Source: Fomitopsis serialis (lineage: Eukaryota; Basidiomycota; Agaricomycetes; Polyporales; Fomitopsidaceae). Taken from it: a stretch of 64,000 bases of DNA. The translations under genes were made by a program, and so were the position numbers. Of the stretch, positions 11,401 to 22,205 are shown piece after piece; position 1 is the first letter of the stretch, and each line of letters starts with the position of its first letter. Location: assembly GCF_022376445.1 (NCBI RefSeq), contig NW_025955106.1, positions 1 to 64,000 of the forward strand. Reading direction: 5' to 3'. The notes below the pieces were generated by a model that worked only from the letters and a program-made list of their open reading frames with translations, was not told the origin of the DNA and did no database searches.

Positions 11401-11958
11401 GCTGAATGGAGCTGGACGCATCTATGAGCGCGTGAGCGTAGGTGAGTTTCCTATGTTAAACGTACCGCGACGTACCAAACACGTCCCAACCCTCCTTGGT
11501 TGTCATATGCCTCCCCAGCCGTAGACCGACGTGGCATTGTGGTCGCGCATTCCTGCCAATATACCATTTTATCCCGGTCCTGCGTCCATGGCGACGCATT
11601 GCTTCTCGCAAACCGAGCGTAGAGACTTCTGGAGAAGCAGCGACAGTAGCTGTCCGAGTTTCATTGGCGTAGTCCGGCGGGATCTGTGAACGTCCAGTCC
11701 CAGGTGTTGTTGGAATCGACTTGTCTTGATGGGTCGAGCACGACACCGCTTTCCAACTGGTCTTATAACCCCAATAGACAGACCGGTTCCATGATAAGTT
11801 GTGAGGGGACTGAGGAGAGCAAGCTCCTCGTTGGCAAGTCTGCTGGCGTCGCCTGGCGACGTCCAGCCCAGCTTCGGAGGGCGGGCCGGCTTGACCGCTT
11901 CGGCACCTCGTCCTCTAGATCTCTGCCGCATCGCTTAATTTACAAGTTACGACCAGGT
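11401..11958. other. Spacer between repeat array and foldback element
   Basis: Contains two overlapping minus-strand open frames of about 96 and 120 codons (11456-11931) with no recognisable domain and no start context or intron pattern like the real genes. Nothing else is recognised. Confidence 0.35.
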
Positions 11959-11960
11959 TA

Positions 11961-13055
11961 CAGCAGTTCCTGAAACCCTTGTCCGCGTCGCGCCGCGCAC
12001 GTGAAAAAAATAAAACAAATCGAAAAAATCAGGAATAATCAGGAAAATCGAGAAAAGGGCTGCACACCTCGTAGACACTGTAGAACATCTCCTGTGAGCC
12101 GAAAGGTGTGTGCCGCGCACCTGAACGGACTATCGAGGGTCGTGCGATGGTCGACGTGGCGGGCGACGACGGGCGCTAACGCCGAGGAGCTCGGAGAGCA
12201 TCCGTCGCAGAACGCGGCTGTGAGTGCTCGACATGGCCTGAAATGAGCGTGAAGGACAGTTGGGTCGACAGCGGATGTACTTATATTTCAACATGACAGA
12301 GGTAGTGGCTTGTGGCCCATGATTGGTCCATGATTGTCCGAGTCGGGGTGGCAGTAGTCGGAGGACTTGCCGCTTCGCAACTGCGGCTCATTGCTCAGCG
12401 TCCAGCATCGATACGGGCACAGTATTGGACAGTATCAATGTCAGAGCCATATGTGATGGATACAAGACCTAAATCGGCCCAGTCTTCCAATGACGAACCT
12501 CTGTCTTGTAAGACTCCGTGGCCACCCAAAACTGCAAAGTCACAGCCTTTCCTGGAATAACACAACCCATCCAGCAGCTTTCTGAAGGCTTGTCATGATT
12601 CCAAACAACATCTAACCTGAGTAGGCTGGCATTTCATGCAAGGGCAACACGAGACAGTCCGAGATACCTAAGTCTCCATCTTCCTGAGGTCTGACCACCC
12701 ACCAAATGCCCAACTTTCTTCCTTTCAGATCATATCTGTGTAGTAGCCTTATTTATAAGTAATCCCGGGCACACTCCAGGTGAAATCGAGCACCCACAGC
12801 CGTGTTCTGCGACGGATGCTCTCCGAGCTCCTCGGCGTTAGCGCCCGTCGTCGCCCGCCACGTCGACCATCGCACGACCCTCGATAGTCCGTTCAGGTGC
12901 GCGGCACACACCTTTCGGCTCACAGGAGATGTTCTACAGTGTCTACGAGGTGTGCAGCCCTTTTCTCGATTTTCCTGATTATTCCTGATTTTTTCGATTT
13001 GTTTTATTTTTTCACGTGCGCGGCGCGACGCGGACAAGGGTTTCAGGAACTGCTG
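11961..13055. mobile_element. TA-flanked foldback / MITE-like element with ~270-bp terminal inverted repeats
   Basis: The left arm 11961-12231 is the reverse complement of the right arm 12786-13055, with a 1-nt A-run difference and a few substitutions near the inner end. The ends are CAGCAGTTCC...GGAACTGCTG. They are bordered by TA on both sides (11959-11960 and 13056-13057), a TA target duplication as in Tc1/mariner-type insertion. The 555-bp centre has no transposase-like frame. The 80-90 codon ORFs opening with Lys/Ile-rich sequence lie inside both arms, are mirror images, and are not called. This is non-autonomous; the superfamily is inferred only from the TA. Confidence 0.85.
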
Positions 13056-13435
13056 TACGACACACTTTTACTTACTTCCTGTCAATGCTGTAGAGTAGCG
13101 CGCCATGATATATAGCATGATACATGACGTCTCGCCTTCTGGTTATTCTAACAGGCTTGCGCATAGCGAAAATCTCGCATTCACGGAGGAGAGCGCTACG
13201 GCTGACCAAACCTTTGGATCTGTATGCATTGCTGCGTGCGAGAACACATCGAGACACTTCCGAGGCGCAGTTGTTCTCAATCCTACATCGCGAATAATGA
13301 TGTGCAACAGAACCGACAACAGTGTAAGCAATAGTATGTACAGAGTATTGGCTCGAAGTGTCACGTAGCAGCATAAGTAGTAGGAGTGTTAGTGATACGA
13401 GAAGATACACCCTGACACCCGCACCGATGTCGACT

Positions 13436-15027
13436 TCAAACAACACCCCGGTTGGTCTCGCAACCGCGACTAGACAATCCCAGCTCCTCTCTGTCGTCAT
13501 CAGTAAGGTTGTGGGCTAGTCGAATGTCGAGTCTCATCATTTGCATAGTGTCGTCTGCCGCGTTGTTCGCGCTAACCAAAGGCAAGGTCGTGTTGGGTGA
13601 AGGCGCGTCCAAGAACCCTGAGGACGTATCCGAAGCTCCGGAGGTGTGTGCCGCTTCTCTGAGGTTGAGCAATATACGCCAAAAGAAGAGGACTGATAGG
13701 CTACAATCAATGTCCCATTAGTACACAATGCTCCCCGACGGATTGGATAAGCACGAACGAATAGATCATGGGCGTGAGGACCGACATCCGCTACAAAGGG
13801 CATGGCGGTGAGACTGCTGTCAAAGCAACATATATAATCTCCTACCAAGAAGGCGTACGTGAGGATGTCAACGACGTTCAAAATCACCATGATGCTGTGA
13901 CCGAGTTAGTGGCTTGCATTATTAACATCGCACGCTCACACTTACACGAAGTAAAACGTCCCTAGCAACATAGTTAGCAACTTCCCGGCTATGTACGAGA
14001 ACCTAACGGACATACCGTCTCGCATCAGATACCACGAAACAGTATGCCCCATCGATTTGCCGCGCAGTGTAACTTTCAGTGCATGGAAAGTGTACCGCCA
14101 AGTGAAGGCAATGACGATAACGTCGCATGCTATCGCGCAGCCTCGAGAAGCCATGTCTATGGCAGACCCTACGAGCTTTTCTTTGAGCCGTTTGTCAGCA
14201 TACACTGAACAGTTTGAACACGGTACCTCTGGCAAAACATGAATGAGCCCGAGTCAGTGACAAGGGAGTAGTGTGGATGCTTACTCTGCCCAGAGAGAAC
14301 CAGCAGGGAACAGGCCGAGAAGCAGCGTCGCACACGTCAGGTAGACGTTCCTCCTTGTGACGGCATATACACGCATGGCAGAAACAACTGGGGCAAATCA
14401 GGAATATTACTTCGATTGAGGAGTGCGTCGTTACTTACCTGCCGTCAGAAACATGCTCAGCCCGATCATGACATATCCATGTATGACTCCCGAGACGAAG
14501 CAGCTGTTGTACTGTGAGAATGAAACATGAGAAGTTATGCATGTGTGTCTGGACACGAATTCATGACGAACCGGCCCGTTCAGCTGGCGGTAAGTATAAT
14601 GAGCGGAGGCATTTATGAAGCGAGCGGAATACTTCTCACTGGGTAAGGTGCCCACATACTCGGACACGTAGCGAGTTGCGATAAAAACGAAGCTACGAGC
14701 CCGAGGTGATTGAGGCGAAATAGGATGAAAAGCAAGGCCGCCGCGCGAGGTAGCTTCCATCTCCACAGAAATTGTACCTCCCGGCTCAACGTGAGGAAAA
14801 GATCATAGAGAATGAGTGCTAGACGCAACATCTATGAGTGAACACGTAGACGCAGAATGTACAAATTGGTAACTCACCAACAGGCACGAGAGTTAAATAG
14901 TTTCGAAGAGTACTAGAAGTCTCACTGAGCTCGTTCGTCGACGGCGGTAAACACAATAGAACACTCACTCAGTTTTCATGCTTTGGCCAAGGTTTTCTCC
15001 CGAGCGTCGCTCATACGACGACGACAT
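13436..15027 (-). CDS. DUF6533-like multi-pass membrane protein, copy D2
   Basis: Minus strand. The proposed start at 15027 gives MSSSYERRSGENLGQSMKT, spliced to DETSSTLRNYLTLVPVG. With acceptor GTCTAG it continues to ALILYDLFLTLSREVQFLW (about 14800-14740), the family hallmark plus first spans. Later exons hold RGCAIACDVIVIAFTWRYTF, VSWYLMRDG (about 14020-14050) and ILNVVDIL. The last exon has LNLREAAHTSGASDTSSGF and ends RGCETNRGVV at 13436. Intron positions match copy D1, so the two are duplicates. A 3' neighbour is the foldback element, about 380 bp away. Function unknown. Confidence 0.65.
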
Positions 15028-16112
15028 GTGGAAGAAATGCCCAGGCTCCAACGACTCGGATGCGATATGAACTGCTAGCCAGTACGAAGTTGTTTTGTAG
15101 CCTGGACACATCACAAGCACATCACGGGCTTTAGAAAACTGTCCTGTATGCTGCTGACAGAAACGGAGCACTCACGTACATGTCAACCTATCGAAAGGTA
15201 GGCCCTATGCAAGTGATCAGAACGGGCTCGAATTGCTACCGGCCGCCGGCGAACATGCGAGACCATATGCCAGGGCGAGTCGCATTAGGACTCATAACAG
15301 GTCAGGAATAACTCGCTCCACTGGATTCATTTCATTGCCTCGCGATTTCGACGTGCGTATGTATAGTTTGGCGATTATGAGACCGCTCCGTCTACGACGG
15401 TTTTCCCATGAATGGGACTCGAAGACAGAGACGGCCCACACACTGGCACTGCGTGCACCCGAACATGGGACGTGACCAGTGCCTGTCCAGGACACCAGAT
15501 GTCGACCCGTATCAATCGAGGTTCATGATTCTACGTAAGATAATAGATGTACTGCATGATGAGAATGTCACCTTGACTTACTTCGAGTTCGTGCCCAAAG
15601 CAAACTACCTTCCGCGGCGGCCGAGTCTTACGCCAGCACGCGGTAGAACATGATCATCAAGTGACAGTAGCATTGCGAGAACATCTTCAAAGCTTTCGGT
15701 AATAACTGACAAAAGGCACCATCAGCATCGCAGCAATTGACAGATACGAATAAGATAGCTCTGGTCGGATACATACGAGTGAAGCGACGTGACGGTGACC
15801 TTCAACTTGAAATTGACGGTCGCGGCGGACCGAGTGCTCCGAGCGTGCCACTGGCCCTCCGAAGGGTCATATGGCCCCGGCAAACTCTCATCAATCGGCG
15901 AGTGAAGAGGTACACGACTCACAGAAATACCAAGGCGCGTGGAGTTTGGACCGATTCAAGCTTCGCCGTGGATTCCCAGTGGGCGAAGCATTTAAAGCCC
16001 TAGATGTAATGTGATGTCCTGACAGATAATCAGTTGCACTGCAAGCTGGCGTTCAGTATCAGATTATGCAGCACACGAGGTGACGGAAGGGTGTTTGCGA
16101 AAGTGAGGCTAC
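15028..16112. other. Upstream region of copy D2, no gene recognised
   Basis: Includes the SLPGPYDPSEGQ phrase (minus strand, near 15845-15890) shared with 10.1 kb. Elsewhere only short open frames occur. It probably decayed from the same duplicated upstream block. Confidence 0.4.
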
Positions 16113-16740
16113 TTATGATACATCATGAGAGCTGACAGATATCTCTCGTCCATTTGGGCGCACGGAGCGCCGCGTTGGATCCCGAGACAACGGTTTGCGC
16201 ATATCTGCCAGTGCAACTGAGCCACCTACGCATAGAAGCAGAGATAGACACTCACCGAATACATCCTCCTCGTCCTTCGCGTTCCTCCCCAGCCCCAGAC
16301 TGCCGTAGTACTCCTGCACCCTCCGGTACACGCTGTATTCCAGCCCTTCGTACATGCCTATGGCGACGCTGTTCGTGCACCGAACGTGCCAAGGTCTACA
16401 AAGAAACCATGGTAGCTGTGATCCGAGACGCGCTCCAGGTAATCAGTCATTTTGCGGGCGAGCGAGAGATGGCGGTACTCGGGAGCGACAGTGAGAGCAG
16501 TGATGTGTCCGTGCCATTCCGTGCTTTGTCCCTCAGCCTTCCCAATAACTAACGTAGGATGGACAGGGTGTCAGTACAACGACTTGTCGGGCATGAGAGA
16601 AAAGTGGACGTACTATAGCCCATCATACGCCCGTTGGAGGACTCTTCTACTGAACACAGGTCCGGCCAACGGGACAGATACCCGAGGTAAAAGTTGATGC
16701 CGTACTTAGACACAAGCCCTTCAGAAGAGTAGTTCAATCC
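16113..16740 (-). pseudogene. NAA20-like (NatB catalytic subunit) N-acetyltransferase, truncated and frameshifted
   Basis: Read on the minus strand: KYGINFYLGYLSRWPDL and SNGRMMGY, then after an intron GKAEGQSTEWHGHITALTVA, PEYRHLSLARKMTDYLERVS, SVAIGMYEGLEYSV and YRRVQEYYGSLG. A short intron leads to DMRKPLSRDPTRRSVRPNG with a stop at 16113. This is the GNAT fold of NatB Naa20, which acetylates Met-Asp/Glu/Asn N-termini; the acetyl-CoA region is HITALTVAPEYR. The first exon is not found, and a base is missing at about 16381-16392, where DL should continue into the RCTNS phrase. The copy therefore looks dead. A shorter copy of the same exon lies at 39.3 kb on the plus strand. Confidence 0.8.
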
Positions 16741-17308
16741 AGATAGCCAGTCGACTCACGGTCTCTGTCCATAAAACCAGATTACTGAGGATGGTCTATA
16801 TACTAGTCGCGCGAATACCAGTTTCCGAGTCGGCTCTCACATATGGTTGAACCTGAACATATCCGTGGCTTTGGATGGTCTTGTGACGCTCATTCTGGTA
16901 AACGAGACACTGAGCCGAAGAGAAAGACGGTTAATTGAGAGCAGGAACTGGGTACTCAATAACACAAATTAGGCCAGGAGTGGACGCGGTCGTGGCGATC
17001 GGGACAATGTGTGGGCCTAGCCGTTCGGGATCGAAGACATCGGATCGAGTCTGCTGAAGCGCTGGAGTGTCCGAAGACCGCCTCAACAGGCCTCAACTCG
17101 AACTCAAGTACTCAGTACTCAACGTTCAACGTTCAGTACTCACCTCCGAGTCAGCTTGACACCGACACCTGTGAGGAGGTCCCTTCCTTCGTAGTCTGAC
17201 TATCTTCACAAGTATAATCGCTGAAGGCATCAATCCGTCTATTAGCATCGTCCACAACAATCTTCATAATAATCAGCACGACTGTCGACATGCCGACCGA
17301 GATAATGG
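16741..17308. other. Intergenic, no gene recognised
   Basis: Upstream flank of the NAA20 relic. Part of it (GAGTCGACTGGCTATC) is shared with 39.3 kb. A small simple repeat of GTACTCA and CAACGTT words occurs near 17104-17145. The 3' end of the next minus-strand gene is at 17309. Confidence 0.4.
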
Positions 17309-18481
17309 CTAATACGCTCCGTCCTTCTCGTCCTCATATCTCTCAGCTGCAGCAGCATGCAACGCTGCAATGGAGCGTCGGAGGCTGGTGACAAGAACCA
17401 GGATCAATACTCGCAGGTTGAGCACGGAGGTATACGCACCTCATTTGCTCATCGTAGTACTCTCTGATTTCGCGGTACCGCTTCAGGCGCAGACGCTTAT
17501 GGAGTAGAACGAGCATGATGATCGTAGCGGACATAGCTATACATCGTGCAACGCGTCAGTTAACTCAATATCGGCGTCTTCAAGAGTGTGTTACCTAAGA
17601 GAACGCTGAGTGCGACAACGCCGTATTGCCAAGTAGCTACGTGCAGGGGCATTTCCGGTGGATCGATGCAAGTTCCAGAGGTACCACAATTGTGCTATCA
17701 GGTTGTGATCAGACCCGGTCGTCAGGTATACATGTGATGTGAACGTACGCTCTGGCACTCGCGATCCGTATCGCACTCCTCGCCCAAACTTTTAGTCAGG
17801 ACGCATTGTGTGCTGTTCCGGTCGCAATACAACCTTGGCGACTGGCAGTTGTCTCGAGTGATCGTATTGCTGTACTGCTGTCCGTCTGGGCCGTCTACGA
17901 TGTACGTCACGTCGTCGAGGAGGCACGTATGCCCGAGCGAGACATTCGCGTACCTGCACGACGGTCAGCCTCTCATACATTCGCTTCCGTCAAGGTCCTT
18001 TCACTCACATGCATGTCGACTTCAGACAGATCGACCCGTTGACATTCCAATTACTCGCGAGGCTCTGCCATTTCGGCGGCGGCGCGCACTGGTCGTCCCG
18101 GTTCATCTGGCATGCCTGGCCAAGCCCGACGAGGGTCTCGCACCCACTTCCGTCATCAGGGCAGAAACTACCTCCAGAGCACAGCGGCGGAAGTGGCTGG
18201 TCCTCGCCGTAACCGAACGGGAACTCGTCTCGGCGGCAGCGGCGGGGCTGACAAGTACCATTCGTGGCGGTGGTGGATGAAGTCGAGTTGACTGTAGCAG
18301 AGGTCGAGTTCGATGATACGGAGCAGAACGCCGTGTCGGAGCAGTCGCTGAGGAAGGTGTGCGAAGAGGGGTCGAGCCGGCTATTGGAGGTAGAACACGC
18401 GCCGCCTTCTTCGACATCTCCGGCAAGAGTCAGCAAAGGGATGCTGAGGGTGAAGATCCCGAGACAACGAGATACCAGCAT
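17309..18481 (-). CDS. Secreted-type Cys-rich, single-pass membrane protein (hypothetical)
   Basis: Five exons join in frame: 18481-18009, 17953-17749, 17694-17595, 17536-17440 and 17384-17309, for 316 aa. I chose the ATG at 18481 because it begins a good signal peptide (MLVSRCLGIFTLSIPLLTLAG). An upstream in-frame ATG at 18529 would bury it. The ectodomain has many Cys pairs (for example FLSDCSDTAFC, CSGGSFCPDDGSGC, TCLLDD, CDTDRECQS, NCGTSGTCIDPP) and N-glycosylation sequons in a Ser/Thr-rich part. One TM segment (YGVVALSVLLAMSATIIMLV) precedes a basic cytosolic tail ending DEKDGAY. The Cys spacing resembles Dickkopf/EB-type modules, but I do not assign a family. Role unknown; surface location is inferred. 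Confidence 0.75.
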
Positions 18482-18772
18482 CGGTCCTTCTGCAGTAACG
18501 GAGTCCTGAGCACGACTAGCGAGAAACAAACAGAAGCCGACCTGTCACTTGTTCTATCTTCGCCTGGTAGCCCGCTCAGCCATGACCCCGATCGTTGTAG
18601 ACGTACCCAGTTTCGGTTCAGACCAGTAGAGTGGCACCGAATATCCCAGCAGTGCACGGTTGCACACACTTGGCTTGAGGTGGACGGTGGTGGCAGTGCA
18701 GTCGTCTCACTTTTAGCTTCCCGGACAGGGAGACGTCACAATCCAAAACGTAGAAAGCCATCGCATAGCATA

Positions 18773-19872
18773 TCACAGGAACATCGGAAGAGCACAGCTC
18801 TCAGAAGCATATCCACGACGAGGAACCGTTAGAGTGAGGTTGCCGCTCGCGTCCAGTACAACATGCACACCACCCAGGTTCACGTCTTTAGGCGTGAAAG
18901 CGATTTCCCAGCTGAAATGCGCTGCGGAGAGGTCATCAGCACGCAACTTGAGATGGCGCAGGACTGGACACATACCATCGTGTTCCAAATGCCACGCATC
19001 CGCCACGATGGCCAGCCTGCAGCCGCGCTTGACGTATACGGTAACCATCTCTGTCGAGATACCCTTCGGCACCCGCGCACAAAAGGTGTACTGATCAGAG
19101 GACCGCTGCATGAGCATCGACGCGCGCCGCGCGCACCGTCTCGCGTGTGCGATGGGCGATTCCGGTGACGGCGCAGCCGCTTGCTCTTCTTGCGGAACCA
19201 GAGACGAGGAGAGTTTGGATTTGGACGAAGCGCGGTCCGCCTCAGAGGCAGGCTCCAGTTGCAAAGACGACGTAGATAACAAAGAAGCAAGAGAATGCAA
19301 AGACGACGCTGACGACAGTGTCGGTCCCAGGGAGATCCCGCTCCCGATGCTCGCCTCCGGAATTGTGATCTTCATTTTTGCGACTGAGGAAGACAGAACG
19401 TCTACGTCGGGTTCGTCTCCAGAGACTCGGTTGTTTTTCGCCAATGGCAACAGAGTTGCTCGCTCCTGCACTGGTGAAAGCGCTGCCAGACTGAAGGAAG
19501 CCGCCCGAGATGTCGACTTCACGGAACCGCTTGGTGTACGTCTACTGTCATTTCCAGACGTGTAGCCGAGAGGTGAGACTTTGAATGTGATCAGAAGCAA
19601 GGAAAATAATTGGTGGACCGAAACTCACAAGGGTTGGACGACCTGCGCCGCACGCTCGACCTATGTCCTAGTGACGCCAGCTCCCCTTTCTTCTCCGCAA
19701 ATCTGTGTCCTGCATTATGGGATAAGGAGGTGCTGCCAGATGTGTCGCAGGCGGAGGACTTGGGGGAAGAGTTTGCGAGCGTGCCTGCGCTGCGACTTTG
19801 AGAAAGACCTAAGAAATTAGCAGGTGTTGCGAGCGAAGTTAGTCGGACGCGGGTCTTATTAAGAACAGACAT
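18773..19872 (-). CDS. Hsp20-like (alpha-crystallin fold) domain protein, hypothetical
   Basis: Two exons, 19872-19629 and 19578-18773, join in frame (RRSSNPF|SPLGYTSGND) to about 349 aa. The first two thirds are Ser/Thr/Ala-rich and low complexity, probably disordered. The C-terminal ~85 residues alternate beta strands (MVTVYVKRGCRLAIVADAWH, HFSWEIAFTPKDV and VHVVLDASGNLTLTVPRRG). This spacing fits a p23/Hsp20-type beta sandwich whose last strand is followed by a short tail. The domain call is by pattern only. A nearby head-to-tail gene (17309-18481) shares its strand. Confidence 0.55.
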
Positions 19873-20208
19873 GGCGCAAAAGATGGAGAACGAACAGTCA
19901 GGGGACACAGTAAAGGTGTAGCGATACCAGTCCGGAGATGGATGGCGAGTGAGGCTGCAGGCTCGTTTCAGTGTTGACCGCCATTACACTCGAGGCGGCC
20001 CCACAGCCTGTGCCGCAGCAGCCGCACACAGGTGATAGGCAAAGGGAACATATTAACCTGGCGCACAAGCAGGATGAAAGAGTACTTGGTCATCGCCGTT
20101 GGACTCATGGACGTTCAATGGACATTCAGTTACTGGACAGTACTCATGTCACGGTCGGTGACAGCACGCGCAGAACAGAGTCACTGTCACGTCAGCAGGC
20201 GCACCGTT
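19873..20208. other. Promoter side of Hsp20-like gene, up to hAT element
   Basis: Intergenic. No exon recognised; it ends at the 8-bp target duplication 20209-20216. Confidence 0.4.
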
Positions 20209-20216
20209 ACACTGAC

Positions 20217-22197
20217 AGGACCCCGGGCAAGGCGCTTATAGGTCCGATCCTGGTGCGGCCATAACCAGCCCAAATAGGGCGCTCATGTCCGATCCTGGTG
20301 CGGCCATAGACCTGCCAGAGCTCGCGCCATGTCCGATCCATATGCGGCCATAAACGCTGTCACGTTCGCATGTCCGATCCGTATGCGGCCATGAAATGAC
20401 CTCGTATTCGCCTTTGACGCGAAGCCAGTATCGCGAGATTGGTACGTAGCATACTTCGCGTCGTGGATCTCTCAGTTGAGCAATGTTACTAACCTCTGTG
20501 GATGGCATCGTGGGTGATGGCATCTGCTCAGGCCTGGAAGATACTGTATCGCTATGATGATCGCATGCAACTGCTTGTTATGGGACCCCGAAATTGCAGA
20601 TTCTTTGAATGCGTCCGTCATGTGGGACTTGGTAGACTAGCCAAGCTTGGATTTCACAACAATGTGAGTCTCGCCTCCTCTGTACAGAATACTATACATA
20701 GCTGAATCTGAATTCATGCACCGCAGTGTAGGATTTACGCGCCCAGCGCGTCATTGGCGCCCACCTCCGAATTTGACGCAAACACTCGAGAGGTTGCACC
20801 ATAGCTCGGGCCGTCCCAACCACCTCTCCTTTCTCCGTGAGTCTGCGCACTCAGTAACTACATTACTTATCACACTCTAGTGACATCACTAATGACTCGC
20901 ACTCCGGGTCCGACTCGTCTCGTAGGCCCTACTAGCCTCTCTCGCAGATCACGCGGCGATGGCTTGACACGGACACATGGAGATTGCTAGTAGGGTGCGC
21001 TCGACCTGGTTTGGCTCACCCAGATACAAGAGACTAAAGCATCTCGTTCTTCGATCACAGCTACCACTCGTCCGGAGACGCGTCGAACCCGACCCTTCTG
21101 TTTGTACATGGCTTCCTGTCACTGCGGCAATGTCATATGACTGGCGCAACCAACGTTCTTCAAGGCGGGGGCCACTCAATTACTGCGCCTGACATGCTTG
21201 GCTACGGCGGCACGGACAAGCCAGCGGAGACAGCGCTCTACAAACACAGCGCGATGTGCGCGGACGTGCGCGGACGTGAGAACGTGAGCAAGGCGATCGT
21301 GATAGAACCACTGGTGAGTGCTTCAGTAGCTTGGAAAGGTCATCGCTGCATGCCTCATTGAGATGCGATATGGTCGTGGTACCGCTTGGGAGACAGAGAG
21401 GGCAATATGCGTCCCAGGTTCAGCCAGAGCAATTGGCCCATAGGATGTTGTGACTGGCTATACAGGCATACTGACCAAGTGTTTGACTCGCAGGGGCGCA
21501 CTTCTCGTACTCTAACGAGGGCACTTCTTCGCATTCGCATTTGTCCCGGTCGGCTACATACCATTGTTCGCGAACTTCAAATATGCGACTGCCATGGCCA
21601 CGGTCAAGTTGAAGCCATCGGATACGAGCCTTACGACTACTGGCAGTGACCAGCTACAAAAAATCTCACGGTCGACCTCATTCTGAAGATGCGCCAGGTT
21701 CTTCGTCGAACTTGAGTACCAACCAAGTCATGAAGGACCATCAGTCCTCCTGACGCCCCATGTTTGCTATCATCCCGCAACCGATTGACTTTCCTGCTTG
21801 ATTGTCTCTCACCATCCATGTCAATTAGCGACTACTTGTGGCCCGGTACCTAGAGTACATTCATACTTACGAACGTTGGGCGCTCGAGATATAGTACTCG
21901 GCGCTTATATGTTCCTCCTCCTCATGCAACCGTTTTGACAATAACGAGAGACAAATGTGGACATTTTTCTTGGTAGTCTACTCCGACGCAGTGTGTAGGG
22001 TATGCAGCGAATTTTTGGGCATTTTTGCCGATTTTACTGCATTTTTTAGAGGTCCGATCCGTCATGCGGCCATAAAGCACCCCTAAAGGTAGGTCCTATC
22101 CTGATGCGGACATAACAAGGGTCGAAATCGTGCGGGCATAAGGGCCCAAAATCCGGGGTTTTCGGATCGGACATATAAGCGCCTTGCCCGGGGTCCT
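20217..22197. mobile_element. Non-autonomous hAT-like DNA transposon carrying a gene fragment
   Basis: 34-bp terminal inverted repeats begin AGGACCCCGGGCAAGG. The left TIR 20217-20250 and right TIR 22164-22197 differ at one position. They are flanked by the same 8-bp direct repeat ACACTGAC (20209-20216 and 22198-22205), the target-site length of hAT elements. Subterminal copies of GTCCGATCC plus TGCGGCCAT occur at 20242, 20287, 20331 and 20372 (spacing ~43 bp). A direct-orientation copy and weaker ones lie at 22052-22140. No transposase frame is visible. The centre holds a broken alpha/beta-hydrolase piece. Confidence 0.85.
21053..21650 (+). pseudogene. Alpha/beta-hydrolase (epoxide-hydrolase-like) fragment inside the hAT element
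   Basis: In-frame phrases are SYHSSGDASNPTLLFVHGF (about 21058-21115, oxyanion HG motif), GGHSITAPDMLGYGGTDKP (about 21168-21223) and YKHSAMCADV. After a gap come FFAFAFVPVGYIPLFANFKY (about 21527-21587) and EAIGYEPYDYW. The order matches epoxide hydrolases, in which the nucleophile elbow normally follows soon after SKAIVIGHDWG; here it reads SKAIVIEPL and is lost. Frames shift at about 21130 (SYDWRNQ is in another frame) and near 21610. It is therefore a captured, non-functional exon set. Confidence 0.75.
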
Positions 22198-22205
22198 ACA
22201 CTGAC

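Noticed and set aside
11456..11931. Overlapping minus-strand ORF of 120 codons
   Set aside because: No recognisable domain, no homologous copy in the window, and lies between repeats.
12001..13037. Lys/Ile-rich ORFs in both arms of the foldback element
   Set aside because: Same sequence on opposite strands inside the inverted repeats; an accident of the arms.
17104..17145. CAACGTTCAACGTT-type words, also near 29.93, 34.31, 37.63 and 55.41 kb
   Set aside because: Very short simple repeats without element boundaries; noted only as scattered low-complexity sequence.
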